The position numbers and the translations under genes are program-made. From Coleophoma eucalyptorum (lineage: Eukaryota; Ascomycota; Leotiomycetes; Helotiales; Dermateaceae): a stretch of 64,000 nucleotides of DNA. The notes under the pieces are model-generated. The model did no database searches and was not told where the DNA came from. It saw only the letters and a program-made list of their open reading frames with translations. How positions within the stretch are numbered: position 1 is the first letter of the stretch; every line of letters starts with the position of its first letter. The stretch lies in assembly GCA_026120035.1 (NCBI GenBank), contig JALRME010000040.1, positions 1 to 64,000 on the forward strand, read 5' to 3'. This document shows, one piece after another, positions 11,869-22,873 of this stretch.

Positions 11869-13587
11869 ATGTCCCCAAAAGTCCCAGGTACGGGTGTACC
11901 AGAGGCTGATATTGACTTCATAGCCACTCCAAAGCCTGCGCCTTCAGCCTTTGAAACTCGTGGCGGTGGTGTCAAGATCGTCTCAGTAAGTATCAAAAAG
12001 TCCAAGTACATCTTCACAACCCATAGAGTATTCAACTAATATGCTTCTGGCTCTGTAGTCTCCCTCAATTAAAGATGGTTTTCTACCTGCGGACGGACCT
12101 GGAGCCGAAGGATTTTCCAATTTGGCTCTTCTCACACTCCTCATCAGCGTCCCATGTCTCATGTCCTGGGCTGTCAATGGCGGGTGGATAGGAGCAATAG
12201 TAATTGCAGTGTTCACATCATTCCCATTGCTGGCCGGGTTCTGGTACGTGGTTTCAAGAACAACCCCTCGAAAGAACGAGAAAGTCAAGCTTCCGGGTCG
12301 CCCAATCGAACACTACCTCACATTTCACAACAAGGCAGATAGCATAAAATATCGTGGCTCTAAGAAAATTGCCATGGAGACATTTCAGGAGATGTATTTC
12401 AAAGGTGATGTTGCCTTCAATGGGGACTGCTTGGATGTTCTAGAACAAAGACATGACTGGGCACACTTTGGGTTCACCTTTTCTCTCTTCAAATTTGTTC
12501 TACTTGGATTCGGGCCCGAGATGATCCTGCACTCCAAGTCACAAGGTAATAATTCCACTCACATTAAATTTAATTAACTTAGCTAACTATATGCGAACAG
12601 ATGAAGAGCAAGTTCGCGGACATTACGACCGAGGAGACGACTTTTACGCGTGGTTTCTCGGACCACGCATGATCTATACCTCTGGGGTCATCTCAGACAC
12701 CACAAAGGAAGAAACCCTCGAGCAGCTGCAAGATAACAAGTTGGCTATTGTTTGTCAGAAGGCAGGCATACAAAAGGGAGACAAAGTGCTAGACATTGGC
12801 TGTGGATGGGGCACTTTTGCCCGATACGCGAGCGTTCATCACGGTGCTCATGTCACAGGAGTGACACTTGGTCGCAACCAGACCGCCTGGGGTAACAATG
12901 GGCTCCGAGCTGACGGCATCACTGAAGAGCAAAGTCAGATTCTCTGCATGGACTATCGCGATATACCAAAGGCCAAGTACAACAAAATTATTTCTTTGGA
13001 AATGGCTGAGCACGTTGGTGTTCGCCATTTCTCCGGCTTCATGAAGCAGGTTTACGACATGCTGGATGACGATGGAGTGTTCATTCTCCAGCTTTCAGGG
13101 CTGAGAAAGCCATGGCAATATGAAGATCTCAACTGGGGACTTTTTATGAACAAGCATATATTCCCCGGTGCCGATGCGTCTACGCCACTGGGCTTTTACG
13201 TTGACAAAGCGGAAGGTGCAGGGTTTGAGATGAAAAGTATTGATACCATCGGTGTTCATTACTCTGCAACACTTTGGAGATGGTACAGAAACTGGTTAGG
13301 CAATCGCTCCAAGGTCGAGGAAAAGTATGGAGGTCGCTGGTTTAGAGTGAGTTCAACTACCATCTTGCCTTATGTACTGTCTCGACTGAATTTCTGACTA
13401 ATTGCGTTACACACAGATTTGGGAATTTTTCTTGGCCTCATCAACCATTGCTTCGAGACAGGGAACAGCAACGTGTTATCAAATGACTTTGGTGAAGAAC
13501 CTTAATTCCACTCAACGAACCGCTGGGATCCCGACACAATTTGCTCTTACAGGGGCTCTGGCTGCCGAGAAAGCTCGAAAGGCTTAA
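11869..13587 (+). CDS. Sphingolipid C9-methyltransferase
   Basis: Four exons, 11869..11985, 12059..12545, 12601..13346 and 13417..13587, in phase, give 506 residues, normal for this family. The enzyme adds the C9 methyl group to the sphingoid base of fungal glucosylceramides, using S-adenosylmethionine at the ER membrane. Two membrane spans are visible (about 60-78 and 82-104), followed by a cyclopropane-fatty-acid-synthase-like methyltransferase domain with HYDRGDDFYAWFLGPRMIYT and the SAM motif VLDIGCGWGTFA (about 264-275), then SLEMAEHVG. A conserved C-terminal segment follows (IWEFFLASSTIASRQGTATC). The start was chosen because exon 1 (MSPKVPGTGVPEADIDF) is in phase and preceded by a pyrimidine-rich leader. 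This is an ordinary lipid-metabolism gene and marks the non-cluster left flank. Confidence 0.93.
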
Positions 13588-14845
13588 CATGTCTATCATT
13601 ATATGATTCATTGGTTACGTCTTCTGTAGGCTTTGACAACATTGGCTATTTTGAGTCCACTCACGTTATGCTCTGGCATCTTTTGTTATTACAAAGGCCA
13701 CAAGTAGGTTATATCCCAGAGGAGGAGCGCAGAAGGAATAAATGACAATGATAACCCTTTTTAAAGCATGTTGATGAAGATAGGCGCACCATGGGCGATT
13801 TTTAAATGAACTGTGAGCAGAATGAAAGCGGACATGCGATGACGTTTCCCCCCAATAAGGCTAGCGAAAAATGATGAAGCTTTCTCTGGTAACTGTGTTT
13901 TGTGGATATTGTCTGGTGCAAATGCCTAAAGCCACTGTGTCGCTTTAATCTGACAGCCAAACATGAATAAGATGGTTGAAAGGAGAAGGAAAACAGATAC
14001 GACCAAAGCATCTGCTTGCCGTCAAACTCGACTAAAGCTGTTGGTTTTCCATACCTTGCCTGATCGTTGGTGAATCATTAGCTGAGAAACTTTGGGGTGT
14101 GTGGATAAATTGAAAAGTGACTTTCAGCAAATCATTTGATGATACAAGTTAGTAGGGGTGTAACCATCAAAGCTATGATTCGGCTACTCTACCAATCCGC
14201 GATTTAAATCTTGACGGCGTAGCTAGAGATGTCTTCTCGCAACTTCGAGTTAAATTACACCACGATCTTAGGAGAGATCCAAGATCTCTATGTGGGACAT
14301 AGCTAGTTCGAGACGGATGCGGAAACAAGGGAAAAAAGAAGAGTGGCAAATGAGGGCGCATCAAGGAGGCAAAGTCAGGTGTATTAATACAGAGATTACT
14401 AAAGAAGACTAACAAGCTACTTTTTCCGACGTTTAGGGGTTAGACTGGACTTCTATCCACGGTCAGGGCGGGCTAGATTAGAAAAGTTGACCGAATGCAT
14501 TATATTCGAGATGTTCTAGTATGATAGACTTTATATTAGTATGAAATAGTTCTGTATATCTGATGATATACCTGACGGTTTTGGCTACTCTGAACAGACT
14601 AAAATCATGTCTAGATCGTGAAGAATTTCTACATATTCAGGGCTATCCAGCTGTTCGTGTCAAGACAGCCATCTATTCATTCCTTTCTTAACTTAATTTT
14701 GAGATTAGCCTTTGCTTTGACTAACTCTTTTCACTCTTTTCACCAATATCTCTTCGCCCGATATATTTTCACCCAATATCTTTTGTCCTATTATTTTCTA
14801 TCTTATATCCCCTTTATCTTAATCACTGTTTTCCCAGATTGAACA
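13588..14845. other. Intergenic, no gene seen
   Basis: About 1.26 kb with only short frames lacking domain features. The last about 200 bases (near 14640-14840) are strikingly pyrimidine-rich (CTTT, TTCAC and CAATATCTTTT runs) and probably form the leader of the following small secreted protein gene. Confidence 0.5.
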
Positions 14846-15199
14846 ATGGTTTCCTCCAAGACGTTCCTCGTTGGCATGCTTGCCTTGGCATCAACATCGG
14901 CTGCCGCTTCAAACCCTTTTCTTGGAAAGCACCATCTCAAAGTCTCGACGAAGCTTGTTGAAAAGACTATCACCTCTACCGTTACTACCGCTTTGACCAC
15001 TACTATTAATCAGGGCTTTTCGGTTGCCGGGGTTACTACATTGGTTCCTGGCGCTCTTACTGTGACAATTTCAAATGTCCCAGCCTACATGTATATGGAG
15101 ACGTTCATAGACAGTACGAGCGTTTTCACAACAGTTACTACCGAGACCCACAAAACCATCGTCACTTCTGGTGCTACAGCTACCGGTAAAAGTAACTGA
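14846..15199 (+). CDS. Small secreted protein, effector-like
   Basis: Single exon, 117 residues. A signal peptide is clear (MVSSKTFLVGMLALASTSAA), followed by a mature protein of about 95 residues very rich in Thr, Ser and Val (for example TITSTVTTALTTTI and FTTVTTETHKTIVTS) and lacking Cys after the signal. The composition suggests beta structure and O-glycosylation. The long CT-rich stretch directly upstream is a typical fungal leader for a highly expressed secreted gene. I do not recognise a family; small secreted proteins of this size are common effector candidates or wall proteins in plant-associated fungi. Lack of disulphides argues against a classic apoplastic Cys-rich effector. Confidence 0.65.
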   Translation: MVSSKTFLVGMLALASTSAAASNPFLGKHHLKVSTKLVEKTITSTVTTALTTTINQGFSVAGVTTLVPGALTVTISNVPAYMYMETFIDSTSVFTTVTTETHKTIVTSGATATGKSN

Positions 15200-17700
15200 A
15201 GGCTTAAACAATGCCTGCGACCTGGAATTGTCCTTCAGTTTTTATCGAACTTCTGGTGTTAGCCAATGCTGGTAATGAATGACCTTCAGCCCTACAAGAT
15301 AATTCGATTCGCTAACAATTTGTCAATAGAAAATTTTCAATTTCATAACTAGCAGTATTTCACCCTTAATTGTACTTAATATTTCGCTATTGCGGGGGGT
15401 TTATTTAGAAATGTCTTGCTTATAATTTACTATGGCAGCAAAATTTAATTCTTTCGTGTTTCATTAAGATCAGAACTGCGATTATTCATTTCTTCCGAGT
15501 CTGTACAAATTTTTACCTACATAATGCATTCTGATCAATACTTTGTTTCAAAACGCTCGCCCTAGTAGCCCCCCCCTAGCTTTCAAACCCTAGCGAAATG
15601 TTGTGACAGGCTTTCAACTCATCAACCAAATCCAATATTTATTCCTTTCAAGACCCCCAATAAATAATGGTGTTGCTAGTGCATGCATTAACATTAATTC
15701 CAGGCTGAGCCTCTTGGAATTGGCTCAGGAACTGGCTCCGCGGGCGTAAACGAACTGACATTAGGATGGATAAGATTTGGCTTTATAGCATTAATCTTAA
15801 TTGTTGTTCTTTTGAAGGCTTATTGGGTGTAGAAGTTCATCGAAGGCCAAGAAGCCTGTGTTATATGAAGTTCCAAAAACAACAATCGCTCAGAATATCA
15901 AACGTAGACATCTCTACGCTGTCTCGTCTAGGAAGGAGAAGGATGAAACCATATTGTGGTATTCATAGGAAGGAAAAGTACATGATAGTGGGTTGTTACA
16001 GCGCAGTTATACTATCTGACTAAGAAGGGAGAAGTACTCAGCTCGAATTTTAGTCAAGAATTAAGAATTACATTTTGCTTTCTCCTATCATACATGCAAA
16101 GATAAGCGCGGAAAGTATAGGTCGTCTAACCAATTTAACCTAATGTTATTCGTCTTGAGCAGGTAGTCTTTCTTTTACAAACTATGAGATCTATTATCTT
16201 AATCAATTTTGAACATGAACTCGATAGCGGAGTAAAAACAGCGATACCAATCATTTGGGCGGCACCCGGTAGTGGCAATTAATAGCCAGCTTAGGCTATG
16301 GCCTATGACTGCCCTTGTCTTCTTCACTGTTTCAATTCAAAATTTCTTGGTAATCCGGGTTAGTGCTGACCGAAGTAAATGCCTATTTACACCAAGTAAG
16401 ATACCCCGCAGTGGTTTTGAAGAAGCTATGACCTCTACTGATATGTGTTTGATCAGATGATCTAAGTCGAGTACGAATTGTTGCTCGTGTACTCTATGAA
16501 CCGAGCCCATATAATCCTCTCAACAAAACTGAAGCCGGACTAGCTTCGAAAAAGATCAAGAATTGGCATGGTGTTATCGCTTTGGACTAACAATAAATAG
16601 CAGACCATGGTCTTCCAAAATTCTTTGCACATCCATATCATCCGAGCCAGCAAATGGACGTTATTGAAGAATGTCATTTCATATACTGCATTCTATTTTT
16701 CACAGTTTTACAGACCACAAAGTCTATTATATGTAAGTACACTAATAGGAAAGCAAAGAATTCTTCGCAAACACCAAGATCTATATAAAAGAAAACTTTG
16801 GGTCTAGCTAAGAGAGCACGACCTACATTGCTTCAATGTACTGTGTCAGTATGATATGTGTAATATAGACGGCACAGCTTTTACTTTTACTCACAATAGA
16901 GATCTGGGGCATGATTTGCAGAAAAAATGTCCAGATTAGGACGCTTTAAGTAATTGGACTGGAGAGCATTCCTCAGCTCAAGGTACTACTTGCACTAGCC
17001 TAATAGATCGCTTAGGAGTCCGTGGCTAAAGGATTGTAGCCTTGGAGATGGCCTTCAATGGTGATGGACTACGTATCAAAACAAGTGGAACTGAAGTTTC
17101 AAGTGCAAACTGAATGGCTTGGATTTGGCCTGGAAATTGAATAGGAGATCTCTAAAGTAGTATATAAAACGGAGATTTTGAGTCACTTGAGGTATAAGAA
17201 CAATTTAAAGTCAAGCGAGTATTACAGTATTAGCCATGACGAGGAAGGCATTTAAAGAGGTCCGAGGGCCAGAAGAAGCAAACACATAAGTGAGATGTAC
17301 ACATCCGATATTGCGTGTTTGGATCGGGCTAGAGCTCGGTCTGAGTGTGAGGCCGAGGCATCAGGCGAAATTTCATGTCATACGATTTATATCTTCATTT
17401 TGACCTCTCTGAGGTCGGAGATCGAGAATGAATCTTGTTCCTGCCTTCGATCACCTGATAAGCGATTTAATCCGTCTTGTAATTGGTTACCGATGGCCTC
17501 ATAACGGATGCCGAGATAAGATTCGAGGAGCCCGATACAAAGTTTATTATGGCGGCGAGTCTTCGGGCTCCGGTACCCCTGCCTCTAGCACCCCGGATTG
17601 CCTTAGGGATTAGGACTGAATTCAGAGAGCTCTAGAAACTTAGCATTCAGGCCATTCTACGTGTCTTGGAGGTTGGCAATCATAGCCGTGTCAACGAAAA
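15200..17700. other. Gene-poor boundary region left of the polyketide cluster
   Basis: About 2.5 kb without a supportable gene; base composition is AT-rich through 15200-17200 and becomes more GC-rich near 17310-17600, which is the promoter of the FAD monooxygenase. This probably marks the left border of the polyketide cluster. No transposon terminal repeats were seen by eye. Confidence 0.5.
17564..17572. promoter_or_regulatory. CGG-N3-CCG inverted repeat upstream of FAD monooxygenase
   Basis: CGGGCTCCG lies 129 bp before the start codon. Inverted CGG triplets with fixed spacing are the classic target form of Zn2Cys6 dimers; the same N3 spacing recurs in other promoters of this cluster. Confidence 0.5.
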
Positions 17701-20239
17701 ATGCCAGGAAAATCACAATTCAAGGTCATTATTGTTGGGGGGTCCATTGCGGGACTGACTCTAGCTCACTGTCTCGACGCAAATGGTATCGAATATGTCG
17801 TCCTGGAACGAAGCGATGATATTGCGCCCCAAGTTGGAGCATCCGTGAGTTTGATGCCCAATGGCTCGCGAATCCTTGATCAACTTGGGCTGTTTGATGA
17901 GATTTCTGAGAATATCGAACCTTGCATCTTCATGCAAACATGGACTGGTGAGGGCAAATTTTTGTCAGAAACCAATTCTCCGATTCTTACGAGCAAGAGG
18001 TAAGGCGTTTATAAAATTAGTGAGTAAGAACTGACGAATCTGGTAGATTGGGATACACAATCACTTTCCTGGAACGAGAAAGACTTCTTAAAGTTCTGTA
18101 CGAACGTCTTCCCGATAAATCAAAAGTCCTTGTGAGCAAGGATGTCAAGAAAATCGAGCAGAACGAGAAGCAGGCAGTTGTATACTGTAAAGATGGTTCG
18201 GAGTTTACAGGCGACATAATTGCAGGCGCAGACGGCATCCACAGCAGTATTAGAGCAGAAATGCGCAATATTATCAGAGAACAAGGGGATTCCGACGACC
18301 TAGAATCGTTGAAGCGAGATGAGACTTCACTCTCTGCTGAGTATAGTTGCCTGTTTGGAATCTCAAAACCGACAAAGGGACTCCAAATTGGCCACACCCA
18401 CCGATCTTCAACAAAAGGAGCATCAACTCTTCTGTTTGGTGGCGAGAAGGGACGGATTTACTGGTTCTTGTTCACCAAGAACTCCGAAAAGACGTTTGCA
18501 AATGATATCCCACGCTACAAGAAGGAAGCAGAGGTCGACCACGCAGCCAAGTTCATGAACCATCATGTCTCAGGCGACGTCCTGTTTTCTGAAATCTGGA
18601 AAAACCGTATTGTTACCAATTTTGTTCCCATTGAAGAGATGGTCAACGAGCATTGGGTCTGGAACCGAATTGCATGTCTGGGAGATTCTGTACACAAGGT
18701 GGGTTTCTGCGCTTTCCCTCAGATATAAGCTAACTTTTACAGATGACACCAAACCTTGGTCAAGGGGCAAATTGTGCCATCGAAAGCGCGGCTGAGCTAG
18801 CGAACAGTCTTGCCAGGATCAACAAAGCATCAATTTCCTTCATGGATGTTAAGCAAGCCCTGAAATCCTATCACAAAAAGCGGCACGTTAGAGCAAACCA
18901 GATTGTCCATGCCGCGAATAAATTCACAAGAGTTGAGGCCTTAGATACTACTGGTGACTTTATTTCATCCATGTACATCATTCCACGACTAGGTGATATT
19001 CTCGCAGATCGAGGCGCTAAGGTCCAAATTGGAGGAGCGAAACTTGATGCCCTCCCAATGCCCAAGAAAGCACTTGAGGGGACAATGTGTTGGAGTGAAA
19101 ATGCAGGTATTGGGAAGGAGGAGAATCGGAAGACTCGGCGAATTCTTGCCTTTCCATTTATAATACTGTCATTATTCTTTTGGTGGCAGTCTTATGTGGC
19201 ACGGTCTCAAGCTGCTCTTGATGTAGAAGCCATCATCCAATCGGGAGCCATTCCTTCGGCAAACGGTGCCATACCACTTGTTAACCATTATTTGGGATGG
19301 GCGCCTCTTGATAATACGATTACGAAAGGTGTTGCAAACTTTATGCTCAGTTGGAGCCTCGGGGCTCAGCAGAGATTACAGTTGCTTGCCTTCATGTCAA
19401 ATCAATTCGCCATGATTGTTTTGTGGACGGTGGAGAGCTTCCGTCGAGGGAATGTATTGGCCGTGGCAAACGTATTGTAAGTACTATCCTCTGAATTCTG
19501 GTTGCCTGACTGACCATATAGCCCGAACATTCTTCTCCTTCTGGCAGAATTCAAAGGTCTTGGTCTAATCGCCCCAATGTACTTCTTCTTCCACTATATC
19601 CAGTCCCCGCAAGAGAATTACGCAGCCCTCGATAATCGCTTGACCAATATTGCTTTTGTCAAAACAGCAATATTAACATTAGCACTTGTCTTCGCCGGTC
19701 CTATTTTGGCGATTTATGCAACAGAGCCGGGTCTAGCTCAATGGATATATGGTTGCTTTGGATACATGCTTCCTATACGCCTAACACTCATTTCTCGGGT
19801 CTTGATGCGCTGCGTCAAAGATACTACGCCCTCAGATCGCCTGTATAAACCAATAGCCGACTTGCCCTATCTGAGGTTCATCTATAGTGTCTGTGGGCTT
19901 TTGTGTGCGATATGCCACATATTCACAATCACCTCATCATCGACTTATTCCATAGATTTCCTCACAACCAAAAGCTATGAAATCGCACAGTTAATCAAAT
20001 ACGGCCCCAGGAACCAAGGAGAATTGTTGGAATTCAGCTTTGTAACAACATTTGTGGCCGCATTTCTTTGGGTTATTCTGAGTTTTGCGGATTTAAAAGC
20101 AGCTAAAAGATTAAGGACAAGTTGGATTAGCATTTTCATGCTGTTTAGTCTGCTGACTATTGCATTTGGGCCTGGAAGCGCGATCATTTTTATGTGGGCT
20201 TGGAGAGAAGAAGTCATGATCAAGAAGCTCATGATATAA
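17701..20239 (+). CDS. BOA8: FAD-dependent monooxygenase fused to a multi-pass membrane domain
   Basis: Four exons, 17701..17999, 18047..18698, 18743..19476 and 19522..20239, in phase, 800 residues. Residues 1-440 are a PaxM-like class A flavoprotein monooxygenase: FKVIIVGGSIAGLTLAHCL (FAD Rossmann), GASVSLMPNGSRILDQLG, DIIAGADGIHSSIR (the DG motif) and the C-terminal FAD motif [20 protein letters not shown]. After about residue 448 come roughly eight hydrophobic spans (for example ILAFPFIILSLFFWWQSYV, ILTLALVFAGPILAIY, WISIFMLFSLLTIAFGPGS), so this is a membrane enzyme about 350 residues longer than a plain monooxygenase. It likely hydroxylates or epoxidises the polyketide at the ER. It is first in the cluster, has a CGG-N3-CCG site upstream, and is followed by P450-A on the same strand. 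The symbol is inferred from cluster content recalled for the botcinic acid locus. Confidence 0.85.
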
Positions 20240-20655
20240 TGAGAACTCGACTGGCTGAATTTCATCAATAGTTCCGATAGGGTAAGAAGTATGAATCCTA
20301 ATAGACTCTGAATCAAGCTCGTGTTTTCAAAAGCATGTGAGCTCGAAATAGCATAAATATTAAGAAATAATTCTGCTATATTAGTACACCTGACTTATGA
20401 AGGCACTTCGGTGTCCAAAGTATGAATTTAATGTGCAATAAAAACCAAAAGAAAACACTGATAACCAATAATAAGAAATTTTTTACCAATCTCGGACTCC
20501 TGCAAATAAGTGAGAGACCATGAACCTTCGTCTCCACACTCTCCGAGAACTCGGGCCACCGAGGAGGGTCACCGAGTAAATGTATGCCGGCTTAAGTACT
20601 CACTCGTAGCACCCGCAACGACCCCTCAATCATTTTTTTACAATATGCTAAAATC
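20240..20655. promoter_or_regulatory. Promoter region of P450-A
   Basis: 416 bp between the FAD monooxygenase stop and the P450-A start. No exact CGG-N3-CCG is present. There is a one-mismatch version, CGGACTCCT, at 20493-20501, and an N4-spaced CGG..CCG near 20552. Two copies of CACCGAG lie close together in 20555-20580. Confidence 0.35.
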
Positions 20656-22366
20656 ATGCTTGAATTTCTTCAAGAAGCTGTTCCTGGGCTGCTTCGCCTC
20701 TCTCAGCCAGGCGCACTCCTCTTGGGAGGGGCACTTCCGGTCTTCCTTCTAATTGCTATAATCTTTCTGCGCAGAGAAGATAGGTTGAAGACACTGATAG
20801 ATCTTGGACTGCCGATGGTCGGAAGTGGACCGAGTCCAGATGTCAGTAAGTGTCTAGATGAGGGTACTAAGAAGGTACTGTCAAGCATCCTATTATTTCG
20901 TTGCATGGCTAAATTCAGAAATCAGTATCCAAATTCCCCATATATTCTTCCTGTAGACCGGGTTCCGATAGTAATTCTCCCTCATTCTGTGATTAACTCG
21001 ATCAAATCTCTCCCGGAGTCAAAAATATCTTTCGAAAAAGAAGTCTACGCACGCCATTTAGCACACCTCCTCTTAGCCAAAGATCAGAAAATCTTCTCAG
21101 ATCCGATCCTCAATTCGATCAAGCAAGATCTGACAAGAAACATCAGCAAAACTCTCGACACACTATGGGATGAAGTCGAGTACGGATTTGCGACCGCAAT
21201 TGATACTCTGCCCGACAATGAGGAGGGATGGAAAACTGTGCCAGTATATGGCAAGGTCCTCCACATCGTCGCATTGCTGTCGGGGCGAGTCTTTGTTGGA
21301 TTGCCACTGAGCCGAAATCCAGAATGGGTCAAAGCGACGATAGGATATACCATCATTCTCAGTGTGACGGTGGGAATGCTCTGGAAACGACCTTGGTGGC
21401 AACGACCATTTCTCGCTCCTCTCTACTTCCGGACTTTACATAAAACGGTTGGAACAGCAACAAAATGCTTGAAACCACTTTTGGAAGAACATGCTGCAGC
21501 GGTGCCTACGCAAACGAAAGAGAAAAGTGAAAAGCAGACGGACGGTCAACTCATTCAATGGCTGTTATCGCATACTCCGACGTCAAATGGCAAGATTAAT
21601 GTGAAACAACTTGCTCTTGATCAGTTGACCGTTTCTCTGGCTGCAATACATACAACGAGTATCACGATCAGTCATATTCTGTATGATCTTGCTGCCTATC
21701 CTCAACATGTTGAGCCACTACGACGGGAGTTGGAATCCGTGATCGCTGCTGATAAAGCAAAGGGAGGGAATGGACGTTTGACCAAGGTAGATCTGACAAA
21801 ACTCTGGAAAATGGATAGCTTTATCAAGGAATCTCAACGGATCAATCCTCCTATTTTAGGTAATATTCAAAAACAACCCAAATTTGTAATCATCACGCTA
21901 ATTGGAGACAGTGCAAATGAGACGAATCACAACTGCTCCCCTGACTCTATCATCAGGCCATGTACTCCCGGCCGGAACCTTTGTTGGCCTCGACGCACAA
22001 GAAACAAATCGCTCAGTTCCCTACTATGAAGCCTCGCCATCTACCCACCGACAAGAGCCATTAGAAACATTCGACGGCTTCCGATATTCCAAGCTGCGCT
22101 CAGTTCCAGGAAATGAGAACCGTCACCAGTTCGTCACGTCGAGTACCGAGAGCTTGAATTTTGGTCATGGGACGCATGCTTGTCCAGGACGGTTCTTTGC
22201 TAGTAACGAGATCAAAATCGCATTTGCGGAGATTTTGATGCACTGGGATGTTAGGTTGAAGGGCGGGAAAGTTGGCAAGGAGAACAGACCGGCAAATATG
22301 TTTACTGACACAAACGTGATGCCGGACGTGAAAGGGGAAATTGAGATGAGGAGGAGAATATTCTAA
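20656..22366 (+). CDS. Cytochrome P450 (P450-A), kaurene-oxidase-like type
   Basis: Three exons, 20656..20874, 20926..21859 and 21912..22366, give 535 residues. The first intron (51 bp) is open in frame and easily missed; removing it restores the join LDEGTKK to YPNSPYILP, matching P450-B. The N-terminal anchor is GALLLGGALPVFLLIAIIFL. The I-helix has AAIHTTS in place of AGxDTT, the K-helix has ESQR (ExxR), a DGFRYSKLR segment stands in for the PERF region, and the heme loop FGHGTHACPGRFFA puts the Cys ligand at about 475. Such ER-bound P450s hydroxylate terpenoid or polyketide substrates with a P450 reductase. It is a clear paralogue of P450-B (32185-34132), with an almost identical heme loop. 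Exact position of oxidation is unknown; it corresponds to one of the three P450s of BOA-type clusters. Confidence 0.88.
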
Positions 22367-22873
22367 ATTTATTGAATCTACCTACCTATACACGCGTTTG
22401 ATAGTGGCAGAAAGATAAATGAACTTTTAATCCAACCAAAAACCAGAAAATGTAAGCGCTTGCAAAATTTAAAATTAAGAACAAAAAATCTTCACCGTAT
22501 GTTGTTTCTACTCGCTTTGACTAAAACATGTATAAGGGTGTCAATATTGCGATGAAAGATCAAGTCAAGTCTCTATTTCAACCATAGTAAATCACGAGAC
22601 TGAATAGTTCATGAGTAAAATTCTTTAAAATTCAGCCTATTGAACTCTCATATGGAGAGCTCAAATAGGGGTATATACGTTCTATTTCATGTAGATCTTT
22701 GCAAATTCTAAGTCGTCAAACCAGGTTATTTGATGTCGATATGAAAGAGTTATAAAGTAGACCGCAGTTATGCAACAAATATGCATGAGGTAAACGAAAT
22801 AATCCAAATGCTCGTCTATATCCACCTCCTACAAAGTCAGAATCGTCAACGAATATCTCCTATTGCAGCACAA
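22367..22873. other. Convergent 3' intergenic region
   Basis: About 500 bp of AT-rich sequence between the convergent 3' ends of P450-A (+) and the methylating PKS (-). No gene seen. Confidence 0.55.
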
